DNA from: an uncultured Rubrobacteraceae bacterium
GTDB taxonomy: Bacteria > Actinomycetota > Rubrobacteria > Rubrobacterales > Rubrobacteraceae
Assembly: GCA_902805985.1 (NCBI GenBank)
Contig: CADCUW010000288.1
Span: 1 to 5,742 of the forward strand
Direction: 5' to 3'
Length of the DNA stretch: 5,742 nt
In this document: positions 1-5,742 of the stretch, piece by piece
Numbering within the stretch: the first letter of the stretch is position 1
How the letters are laid out: each line of letters opens with the position of its first letter
Translations under genes and position numbers: made by a program
Notes under the pieces: generated by a model
What the model was told of the DNA's origin: nothing
The model's input: only the letters and a program-made list of their open reading frames with translations
The model's database searches: none

Positions 1-1210
<1,210 letters not shown>

Positions 1211-1214
<4 letters not shown>

Positions 1215-1603
1215 TGCTCCTTGCGCACGACGCAGACGGCGACGGCGGAGAGCTCTGAGTGGGTTATGGAGAGGTGGAGGTCTTCCTCGCGGATGCCGAC
1301 CATATCGGCGAAGCGTTGGATCTTGCGTCCCGTTATGCGGACCGTCGGGGCCTGGCGCGGCTTGCGAACGACCTCGACGCCGTTCCACTGGATCAGGCCG
1401 CACCCCAAGGCCTTGGTGACGGCCTCCTTGGCGGCCCAGCGCCCGGCGTAGTGGCGGTCAAAGAAGCGGAACTTCTCGCAGTAGGCGATCTCATCGGGCG
1501 TGAAGAGGCGCTGTCGAATCCTCGGCGTGCGTTCGAGGGCGAACCTCATCCGCTCGACGTCAACCACGTCCACACCCACACCGGGAACCACGAATCCATC
1601 CAT
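1211..1603 (-). CDS. acpS: Holo-[acyl-carrier-protein] synthase
   Basis: It transfers 4'-phosphopantetheine from CoA to the serine of apo-ACP, switching on fatty acid synthesis in the cytosol. At 130 residues it matches the usual AcpS length. Visible motifs are GVGVDVVDVERM at 8-19 with the Mg-binding Asp12, LFTPDE at 33-38, RWAAKEAVTKALG at 55-67 with Glu60 as the second metal ligand and Lys59/Lys64 as the expected CoA contacts, and the C-terminal HLSITHS at 110-116. The ATG at 1603 gives about five residues more than the most common family start. A GTG at 1591 would be an alternative, but the ATG sits at the distance from a -10 element expected for a leaderless mRNA and no good Shine-Dalgarno supports either start. 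It is first in an operon with nnr (4-bp overlap) and diverges from the lipid kinase gene across 53 bp. Confidence 0.97.
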
Positions 1604-1610
1604 AACCCTT

Positions 1611-1638
1611 ATGTTACGCCAGATCCGTCGCCGGTAAA
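1611..1638 (-). promoter_or_regulatory. Predicted acpS promoter, probably giving a leaderless transcript
   Basis: On the minus strand TAACAT (1611-1616) fits the actinobacterial TANNNT -10 pattern. TTTACC (1633-1638) matches 4 of 6 bases of the TTGACA -35 box, with a 16-bp spacer. Seven bases separate the -10 from the acpS ATG, so transcription would start at or next to the start codon. The AAGGG between them is only 2 nt from the ATG, too close to act as a normal ribosome binding site. Confidence 0.5.
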
Positions 1639-1643
1639 AGGAC

Positions 1644-1649
1644 TATAGT
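1644..1649 (+). promoter_or_regulatory. Predicted -10 element of the lipid kinase gene, probably leaderless
   Basis: TATAGT differs from TATAAT at one position and lies 7 nt before the ATG at 1657, the same geometry as on the acpS side. The only purine-rich stretch, GAAGG, abuts the ATG with no spacer and cannot work as a standard ribosome binding site. No clear -35 box is seen at 16-18 bp upstream. In actinobacteria many such promoters depend mainly on the -10. Confidence 0.5.
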
Positions 1650-1656
1650 ATGAAGG

Positions 1657-2535
1657 ATGAGAGCCACCTCTGACGCGGTCATTATCGGGAACCCGAACTC
1701 CGGGCGCGCGGGCGACCGGGATTTCCTGGAACGCCACGCGGAAGCCCTGCGCTCGGGCGGCCTCTCCGTAAAGGTCCTGAACACGGAGCGCCCGAACCAC
1801 GCGACGGAGCTCGCGGCGGGGGCCGGGGAGCGCCTCGTCGTGGCGGCGGGCGGCGACGGCACGGTAAACGAGGTAATAAACGGCCTCTCCCCGGAGGCCA
1901 CGCTCGGCATCCTGCCCCTCGGCACGGCGAACGTCTTGGCCCGCGAGCTCGGGCTGCCGCTGGACGTGGAGGGGGCCTGCCGGCGCATCATGGAGGGCGG
2001 CGAGACGCGGGTCGACCTCGGGGTCGCCACGGACGAGGCGGGCAACGAGCGGCGCTTCGCCTGCATGGCGGGCGTTGGCTTCGACGCGAAGGTCGTCGGC
2101 GAGGTGACGCCGCGCCAGAAGCGCTACCTGAGGGGCCTCGCCTTCCAGATGGCGGCCTTTCGGGTCCTCTTCGGTAACAGGTTCCCGCCCGTCAGGATCT
2201 CCTCCGGCGACGACGTCCGTACGGCGAGGTTCGCCATCGTCGCCAACGGCCACTACTACGGCGGGGACTACAGGGTGACAGGGCCCGGCCTCCTCACCAG
2301 CGGCAAGCTGGAGACCGTCCTCGTCGAGCGCGTGGGCGAGCTCCTCCGGCCCGACGTCTTCTGGGGCATCATCTTCCGCAGGCCCCTCAACCGCGCGATG
2401 GAGTCCTTCAAGACCACGGAGGTCCACGCCGACTCCGCGGGCGACCACGTCCCGGTCCAGATCGACGGCGAGCTCTGGGGAGAGCTGCCGATGACCTTCC
2501 ACGTCGAACCGGCCGCGCTGAGAGTGATGTGTTGA
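1657..2535 (+). CDS. Diacylglycerol kinase-family lipid kinase (YegS/DgkB/BmrU-like)
   Basis: Members phosphorylate diacylglycerol or related lipids with ATP, feeding phosphatidate back to phospholipid synthesis; the exact lipid substrate cannot be read from the sequence. The 292 residues match the family's usual length of about 290-310. The N-terminal DAGK catalytic domain has NPNSG at 12-16, the nucleotide-binding GGDGT at 65-69 followed by VNEVINGL, LPLGTAN at 86-92, and VDLGVA at 119-124. The C-terminal beta-sandwich domain has AGVGFDA at 138-144, ANGHYYGGDYRV at 196-207 and QIDGE at 268-272, whose acidic pair is usual in this family. No signal peptide or membrane segment is seen, so it should be a cytosolic protein acting at the inner membrane surface. 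It stands alone on the plus strand, diverging from acpS and converging on the LysE-type exporter gene 37 bp downstream. The ATG at 1657 places NPNSG where the family expects it. Confidence 0.93.
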   Translation: MRATSDAVIIGNPNSGRAGDRDFLERHAEALRSGGLSVKVLNTERPNHATELAAGAGERLVVAAGGDGTVNEVINGLSPEATLGILPLGTANVLARELGLPLDVEGACRRIMEGGETRVDLGVATDEAGNERRFACMAGVGFDAKVVGEVTPRQKRYLRGLAFQMAAFRVLFGNRFPPVRISSGDDVRTARFAIVANGHYYGGDYRVTGPGLLTSGKLETVLVERVGELLRPDVFWGIIFRRPLNRAMESFKTTEVHADSAGDHVPVQIDGELWGELPMTFHVEPAALRVMC

Positions 2536-2572
2536 ATTAGAGGCTTCAGGCGTCTTGGGCGGGTGTCGGGGT
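2536..2572. other. Convergent gene gap without a clear terminator
   Basis: The lipid kinase and exporter genes end towards each other across 37 bp. The only inverted repeat found is CTTCAGG at 2544-2550 with CCTGAAG at 2584-2590, a 7-bp stem with a 33-nt loop reaching into the exporter gene. It lacks a T-run and is not a convincing intrinsic terminator. Confidence 0.3.
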
Positions 2573-3196
2573 CTACTGACGGTCCTGAAGGGCCAGGCGG
2601 AGGCCGAGGGAGATCAGGACGCCCCCGGTAAGCCATCCCAGCCCGGCCGCGAACTTCGGGCGGGTCCTCAACCACGAGCCTGCGGTCCCCGAGAAGAGCG
2701 CTAAGGCGCAGAAGAGCGCCAGGGTGAGCAGCGCGAAGATCAGGCCAAAGATGAGCAGTTGGAGGGCCGTGCCGCCCGTCGCGGGGTCGGCGAACTGCGG
2801 CAGGTACGCCAGGAAAAACACGGCGATCTTGGGGTTGAGCACGTTGGAGGCCACGGCCTGCGTAAAGACTTTTCGGAGGCCCATCGGGGATTCCTCCCGC
2901 GGCAGGGCGAAGCTCCCCCGGTCGAGCAGCGCCCGGACGCCGAGGTAGATGAGGTACGCAGCACCGGCGTACTTGACCACAGAGAAGGCAACGGCAGACT
3001 GCGCCAGCAGCGCCGAGAGGCCGACCGCCGCGAAGACGGAGTGAACCACCAGCCCCAGGCTGGCCCCAGCGGCGGAGATCAGCGCGGCGCCCCGTCCCTG
3101 CGTCACGCCCCGCGTGAGGACGAGGATGTTGTCCGGCCCCGGCGCCAGGATCACGACGAGCGAGGCCGTCAGGAACAGAACGAAGTTTGTCTCCAC
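2573..3196 (-). CDS. LysE/RhtB-family amino acid exporter
   Basis: This inner-membrane protein belongs to the family that exports amino acids and derivatives such as lysine, homoserine, threonine or leucine; the substrate here is unknown. With the GTG start at 3196 it has 207 residues, the usual family length. Landmarks are APGPDN at 18-23 in the first helix, VKYAGAAYLIYLG at 74-86, NVLNPK at 118-123 followed by the FF pair, and YLPQF at 131-135. About six hydrophobic segments fit the LysE fold. A longer reading from GTG at 3229 adds 11 polar residues, has no ribosome binding site and does not fit the family N-terminus. Before the chosen GTG, GGGGGA lies 10 nt upstream, a somewhat long spacing, so the start is less certain than the gene. 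It lies 105 bp after the dehydrogenase gene on the same strand and may be its last operon partner. Confidence 0.9.
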   Translation of the reverse strand: METNFVLFLTASLVVILAPGPDNILVLTRGVTQGRGAALISAAGASLGLVVHSVFAAVGLSALLAQSAVAFSVVKYAGAAYLIYLGVRALLDRGSFALPREESPMGLRKVFTQAVASNVLNPKIAVFFLAYLPQFADPATGGTALQLLIFGLIFALLTLALFCALALFSGTAGSWLRTRPKFAAGLGWLTGGVLISLGLRLALQDRQ

Positions 3197-3301
3197 CAAC
3201 AACAGATCCCCCACTTCTCGACGCACCACGAAGGGGCGGCGGAGAGACCGTATGGTCGCCCGGGCCGCCGACTACAGTCTATCTGCCCGTGCGGGCCGGC
3301 C
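3197..3301 (-). other. Intergenic gap between the dehydrogenase and exporter genes
   Basis: The gap holds a short GC-rich hairpin just after the dehydrogenase stop (GCCCG paired with CGGGC at 3285-3296, a loop of only 2-4 nt) with no T-run. TANNNT-like hexamers are present (TACGGT around 3250), but without a matching -35. The exporter could therefore be read through from upstream or have a weak promoter of its own; the sequence does not decide. Confidence 0.3.
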
Positions 3302-4060
3302 TCAAGACCTGAGGTATGAGGCCCCGTTGACGTCGACGATGGCGCCGGTCATGAAGTCCGGGGCTTCTGAGGCCAGAAACACGACCGTCTTCGCGACCTC
3401 CCCCGGGGTGGCGACGCGGCCCAGGGGGCTCTGGTACCGTATCCCCTCTCCCTCGGGCCCCCGCAGCAAAGCGTCCGCCATCTCGGTCTCCACGAAGCCG
3501 GGGGCGACGACGTAGAAGAAGACGCCGTGGGGTGCGAGCGCCTGGGCCATGGACTGGCTCATGGCGTTCAGGCCGGCCTTGCTCGCGCCATAGGCCGGGG
3601 TCTCGGGTTCGCCGCGAAAAGCCCCGCGGGACGAGACGTTCACCACGCGCCCGCCACCGCGCTCCATCATGATCCGGGCTGACAGAAAGGAGAGGTTCGC
3701 CGGGCCGATGAGGTTGGTCGCGATGGTCCGGGACCAGGCGTCCTGCCACCCCTCGTAGTCCACCTCAGGGACCGGGTGGGCCTCGAAGATGCCCGCGTTG
3801 TTGACGAGCACGTCGATCCCGCCCATCTCGCGGGCGACACCCTCGATGAGGTCGCGCGCCGCCCCGGCGTCGGACAGGTCTGCCCCGAAGACCGCGTGGT
3901 CGCCCCCGTCCAGGGAGGCGAGCGTCTCCCGCGCCGCTTCGCGGTCGGCGCGGTAGTGGACGGCTACGCGCGCGCCCTTCCCCGCCAGCCCACGCGCCAC
4001 CTCGCGCCCGATCCCGCGCGAAGACCCCGTCACCAACGCCACCTTGCCAGAGAGATCCAC
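3302..4060 (-). CDS. Short-chain dehydrogenase/reductase (SDR, FabG-like classical type)
   Basis: It is an NAD(P)-dependent oxidoreductase of the classical SDR family, usually a cytosolic tetramer; the substrate cannot be told from the sequence. Numbered from the TTG three bases further upstream (253 residues), the cofactor motif TGSSRGIG is at 12-19, Asp62 lies in ADLSD, NNAG at 88-91, and the catalytic tetrad is Asn117, Ser144 or Ser145, Tyr158 and Lys162 (YGASK). PG at 188-189 and the closing TGAIVDVNG are also typical. The basic residue after the glycine motif (Arg16) and the HYR stretch near 36-38 lean towards NADP(H), a weak inference. I prefer GTG at 4060 because AGGAGG is 4 nt from it but only 1 nt from the TTG. 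The gene starts 9 bp after the GIDE-type gene stops. It resembles FabG, but it is not in a fatty acid synthesis cluster and should not be named fabG. Confidence 0.93.
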   Translation of the reverse strand: MDLSGKVALVTGSSRGIGREVARGLAGKGARVAVHYRADREAARETLASLDGGDHAVFGADLSDAGAARDLIEGVAREMGGIDVLVNNAGIFEAHPVPEVDYEGWQDAWSRTIATNLIGPANLSFLSARIMMERGGGRVVNVSSRGAFRGEPETPAYGASKAGLNAMSQSMAQALAPHGVFFYVVAPGFVETEMADALLRGPEGEGIRYQSPLGRVATPGEVAKTVVFLASEAPDFMTGAIVDVNGASYLRS

Positions 4061-4063
4061 CAA

Positions 4064-4071
4064 TCCTCCTT
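4064..4071 (-). promoter_or_regulatory. Ribosome binding site of the dehydrogenase gene, overlapping the GIDE-gene stop codon
   Basis: The minus strand reads TAAGGAGG, an 8-base match to the anti-Shine-Dalgarno sequence, and its TAA is the stop codon of the upstream gene. This decides the start: GTG at 4060 has a workable spacing of 4 nt, whereas TTG at 4063 is too close. The overlap implies that ribosomes ending on the first gene can directly reload on the second. Confidence 0.75.
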
Positions 4072-4888
4072 AGTAGTGTGCGACTCCCAGGGCGACGTGC
4101 TCCGCGCCGGCGGCGAGCAGCCCGGCCCCGAACCCGACGGCGAGGAACACGGCCCCGAATACGAACAGGCCCGCGGCCACCAGGCCGAGCACGAGGGCGT
4201 CCCTCTTGTAGCCCTTGCCCAACTCCTCTTTGGAGCGGTGGCTGATCAGGAACCCGCCCCTCTCGCCCCTCTCTTCGAGTGACCCGATCCGCCCGTCCTC
4301 CCGAACGACCCCGAGCACGTAGACGGGCACGTCGACGGGCAGCACGCTCTCCACGTGCCCGTAGCCGATGGTCCGCTCGCCCTCGCCCATGTTGATGGTA
4401 ACGCCACCTATCGTGAAGCCTGACTCCCCGCCTTCGCCCTCCTCGAACCGGTTCGTAACCTCCAGGGCGTCCACCTCGGCCCCCTCGCCGCTCACGCCCA
4501 CCGTCCCCGAAGGGTCCTCCACCGAGAACGGGGCGAACCGCTCGCTCTCGGCCACCACCTGCGTGCGCCTCCGGGTCTCGAGGTCCCCGTCCGCGTCCCG
4601 CTCGGTCTCCCGGTACTCCCGGATCACCCGCGAGACATAGTAGGCGCACCTCCGCCCCGCCATCTCGCTGGTCAGCGGCTCCTCGCATCGCAAGGTGCCC
4701 TTGACCTCGACCGGGGTGCCGGCGGCGGGGGTGCCGGCAGCGAGGGACGCCACCCCCGCCGCCGGCGTGGTCTCCGTGTCGCGCATGAGCCCGGTCTTGC
4801 GCACCTGCCTGCGCCTGAAGTAGACGAGCACCCCGGCGGCGGCCCACATGAGGACGCCGAAGAGCGTGAAGATCAGGGTAAACATCAT
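4070..4888 (-). CDS. Membrane-anchored GIDE/BAM-domain protein without RING finger
   Basis: The 272 residues resemble the GIDE domain family (Pfam calls it an E3 ubiquitin ligase family after eukaryotic MUL1/GIDE), in which a domain lies between two membrane segments. Helix one spans about 3-24 and is followed by RRRQVRK, suggesting the next part is cytoplasmic. The domain shows VEVKGTL at 60-66, a conserved-looking C81-x-Y-Y, an acidic and basic stretch at 87-115, PFSVEDPSGTVGV at 120-132, YGHVESVLPVD at 176-186, VYVLG at 189-193 and FLISHRSKEEL at 213-223. Helix two spans about 231-260. There is no RING finger, and only two cysteines (68 and 81) are present, so no ubiquitin ligase activity is implied; the function in bacteria is unknown. 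An ATG at 4888 with GGGAGG 8 nt upstream is a good start; a longer reading from 5077 has an arginine- and proline-rich N-terminus that is just the antisense-like reading of the Ig gene region. It is closely coupled to the downstream dehydrogenase. Confidence 0.8.
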   Translation of the reverse strand: MMFTLIFTLFGVLMWAAAGVLVYFRRRQVRKTGLMRDTETTPAAGVASLAAGTPAAGTPVEVKGTLRCEEPLTSEMAGRRCAYYVSRVIREYRETERDADGDLETRRRTQVVAESERFAPFSVEDPSGTVGVSGEGAEVDALEVTNRFEEGEGGESGFTIGGVTINMGEGERTIGYGHVESVLPVDVPVYVLGVVREDGRIGSLEERGERGGFLISHRSKEELGKGYKRDALVLGLVAAGLFVFGAVFLAVGFGAGLLAAGAEHVALGVAHY

Positions 4889-4925
4889 CTCTCGCACCTC
4901 CCTTTCTCGAACTCTAGCGACTGTC

Positions 4926-4937
4926 GCGGCCGGCCGC
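4926..4937. repeat. Perfect 12-bp GC-only palindrome after the Ig-like remnant
   Basis: The sequence GCGGCCGGCCGC equals its own reverse complement and directly follows the stop codon at 4938-4940. As RNA it could form only a 4-bp stem with a 4-nt loop and has no T-run, so it is at best a weak terminator or pause site. In DNA this GC-rich, a 12-bp palindrome could be chance. Confidence 0.4.
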
Positions 4938-5211
4938 TCACCGGCGCACCGTGAAGGACCAGGTCTTCTCCGCGGGCAAGGGGTTGCCGGCAATGTCCCC
5001 GGCCCCGCCGCTCCCGCCCTCGACGGTGGCGACGTAGGTCGTTCCCGGCCTGAATCCGTCGGCGGGGCTGAGGACAACTCTCCGTTTCGGGGCGTCGTAG
5101 CCTACTTTAGGCCACGTTCTGCCCGCGATGCAGCAGACCACCGGTGAGGGAGAGAAGGAACGCCGCCATCAGGGCCAACCCGCTCAGACGATTGAGGGCC
5201 TTCTGCGACAT
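4938..5211 (-). pseudogene. Broken secreted protein: signal peptide plus C-terminal half of a bacterial Ig-like (Big_5/SbsA-type) domain
   Basis: From ATG 5211, with AAAGGA 7 nt upstream, runs a signal-peptide-like stretch (MSQKALNR, then a hydrophobic core ending in SLTGG) which stops at TAA 5109-5107 after 34 residues. In the next frame, from 5108 to 4938, lie 56 residues that match the second half of an SbsA-type Ig-like domain: VGYDAPKRRVVLSP, PGTTYVATV, then DIAGNPLP and WSFTVRR. Removing the single T at 5109 (minus strand) would join NVA to KVGYDA and give one 90-residue product. The N-terminal half of the Ig domain, usually about 40 residues, is absent from all frames, so an internal deletion is likely in addition to the frameshift. 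The Ig frame has an in-frame stop at 5169-5171 and its first GTG (5141) has no ribosome binding site, so it is unlikely to be translated by itself. The alternative is a sequencing error plus a naturally short protein. Confidence 0.6.
5107..5211 (-). CDS. Possible 34-residue small hydrophobic protein (intact reading of the remnant's 5' end)
   Basis: Taken literally, the sequence encodes a 34-residue peptide with a positively charged N-terminus (Lys4, Arg8), a hydrophobic span at about 9-27 and a short polar tail, HRGQNVA. The ribosome binding site is good and the gene follows the upstream membrane protein gene by 32 bp. It could be a small single-span membrane peptide, but the matching Ig-domain fragment right behind the stop makes a truncated signal peptide the better explanation. 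No family is recognised. Confidence 0.3.
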   Translation of the reverse strand: MSQKALNRLSGLALMAAFLLSLTGGLLHRGQNVA

Positions 5212-5243
5212 CTCTCCGTCCTTTCTTTCTCTTGTCGTCTGGT

Positions 5244-5742
5244 CTAAGCCGCCGGGTTCGTCGGCCCGACGGGTCGCTCCGCTATGGGGAGCACCGCCCC
5301 GGAGAGCCCCTGCTCCCTGCGAAGGCCGAGTCCGAGGAGGACCCAACCGAGGCCCGTCGCCACCACGGAGGCCATGATGAGGCCCGTCGCCTGCTGGTTG
5401 CCCGTCATGAACAGTGCGAAGAGCGCCACCGGTCCTGCCGCGGCGAGCAGGGCGCCCGGCTTCGGGAGCGTGCCCTTGCGGAAGAGGGCGACGCCGAAGA
5501 TCGCCGAGCCGAGCGTGTACAGCAGTTGGGCGAGGGGGTGGGTGATCACGTCCAGGACCCCGAGCGTCGCCTCGTCACCGACGGCGAGGCCGACGACGAT
5601 GATGGTCAGGCCCCCGGCCACCGAGAGCCCGAAGCCCGCCAGCGTCAGGATGGCCCCGGCCTTTGCGATCCTGCCAAGCCTCTCCGACTGGGAGCGGTAG
5701 ACGCCGAGCGCCCCTGCGAACAGCAGCGCGAACATCGCGACG
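5244..5742 (-). CDS. Multi-pass membrane protein of unknown function, N-terminus beyond the window edge
   Basis: I do not recognise the family with confidence. The reading frame is open to the window edge; the first ATG in view is at 5735, but it falls in the middle of what looks like a membrane helix (FALLFAGALGVY) and no ribosome binding site is visible, so the gene probably begins outside. Counted from that ATG, 163 residues contain helices at about 1-13, 27-52, 63-86, 94-111 and 116-138, with the RSQSERLGRIAK loop after the first. The protein ends in a proline-containing polar tail (PIAERPVGPTNPAA). The pattern of small helices with a short conserved-looking loop after helix one resembles DUF4386-like or other small actinobacterial integral membrane proteins, but this is only an impression. 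The signal-peptide remnant gene follows 32 bp downstream on the same strand, so it may head the run of minus-strand genes. Confidence 0.7.
   Translation of the reverse strand, partial: VAMFALLFAGALGVYRSQSERLGRIAKAGAILTLAGFGLSVAGGLTIIVVGLAVGDEATLGVLDVITHPLAQLLYTLGSAIFGVALFRKGTLPKPGALLAAAGPVALFALFMTGNQQATGLIMASVVATGLGWVLLGLGLRREQGLSGAVLPIAERPVGPTNPAA

Noticed and set aside
1609..2502. A 297-codon minus-strand open frame opposite the lipid kinase.
   Set aside because: It resembles no family, has acidic and arginine-rich low-complexity sequence, and lies fully opposite a well-supported kinase gene.
2544..2590. Inverted repeat CTTCAGG/CCTGAAG as a bidirectional terminator.
   Set aside because: The stem is 7 bp with a 33-nt loop and no T-run, and one arm is in the exporter coding sequence.
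3765..4847. A 360-codon minus-strand open frame overlapping the SDR and GIDE genes.
   Set aside because: It is an out-of-frame reading of both genes with Arg/Gly-rich content and no recognisable domain.
4904..4916. TAGAGT (minus strand, 4911-4916) as a promoter for the GIDE gene.
   Set aside because: It fits TANNNT, but no -35-like box is found at the proper distance, and such hexamers occur often by chance.
4889..5077. A 63-residue N-terminal extension of the GIDE protein reaching into the Ig-like remnant.
   Set aside because: It has no ribosome binding site, is proline- and arginine-rich, and would put the first membrane helix far from the N-terminus. GGGAGG 8 nt before ATG 4888 fits much better.
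5104..5115. Programmed frameshifting at GCC-TAA-A joining the signal peptide to the Ig fragment.
   Set aside because: No slippery heptamer is present, the alanine tRNA would not re-pair well after a +1 shift, and the missing half domain already indicates decay rather than a designed product.

Overview
This is a GC-rich, gene-dense window with GTG starts, frequent AGG arginine codons and an acpS-nnr pair of the arrangement common in actinobacteria. The protein sequences and codon habits suggest a Rubrobacter-like actinobacterium. That placement is inferred from general resemblance and was not tested by any search.

Layout. Positions 1-1214 (minus) hold most of nnr, the bifunctional NAD(P)HX repair enzyme, cut by the window edge before its C-terminus. 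It overlaps by 4 bp the upstream acpS (1211-1603, minus), which makes holo-acyl carrier protein. A 53-bp divergent promoter region (1604-1656) separates acpS from a diacylglycerol kinase-family lipid kinase (1657-2535, plus). Both genes on either side of this gap lack a usable Shine-Dalgarno sequence but have a TANNNT -10 element exactly 7 nt before the ATG, which suggests leaderless transcripts.

The lipid kinase converges on a run of minus-strand genes that reads from the right edge inward: a partial multi-pass membrane protein (5742-5244), a broken secreted Ig-like gene (5211-4938), a membrane-anchored GIDE/BAM-type protein without a RING finger (4888-4070), a short-chain dehydrogenase (4060-3302) and a LysE/RhtB-family exporter (3196-2573). 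The GIDE and dehydrogenase genes are tightly coupled: the stop codon of the first is part of the ribosome binding site of the second.

Functionally, the left part is core lipid and cofactor metabolism (ACP activation, NAD(P)H repair, lipid phosphorylation). The right part is an envelope-flavoured group of less characterised genes whose shared purpose cannot be read from the sequence. I see no mobile element, RNA gene or CRISPR array. The most unusual items are the RING-less GIDE protein coupled to an SDR, the decayed Ig-like gene whose reading frame would be restored by removing a single base, and the mirrored leaderless promoters. I do not see a convincing new multi-gene system.
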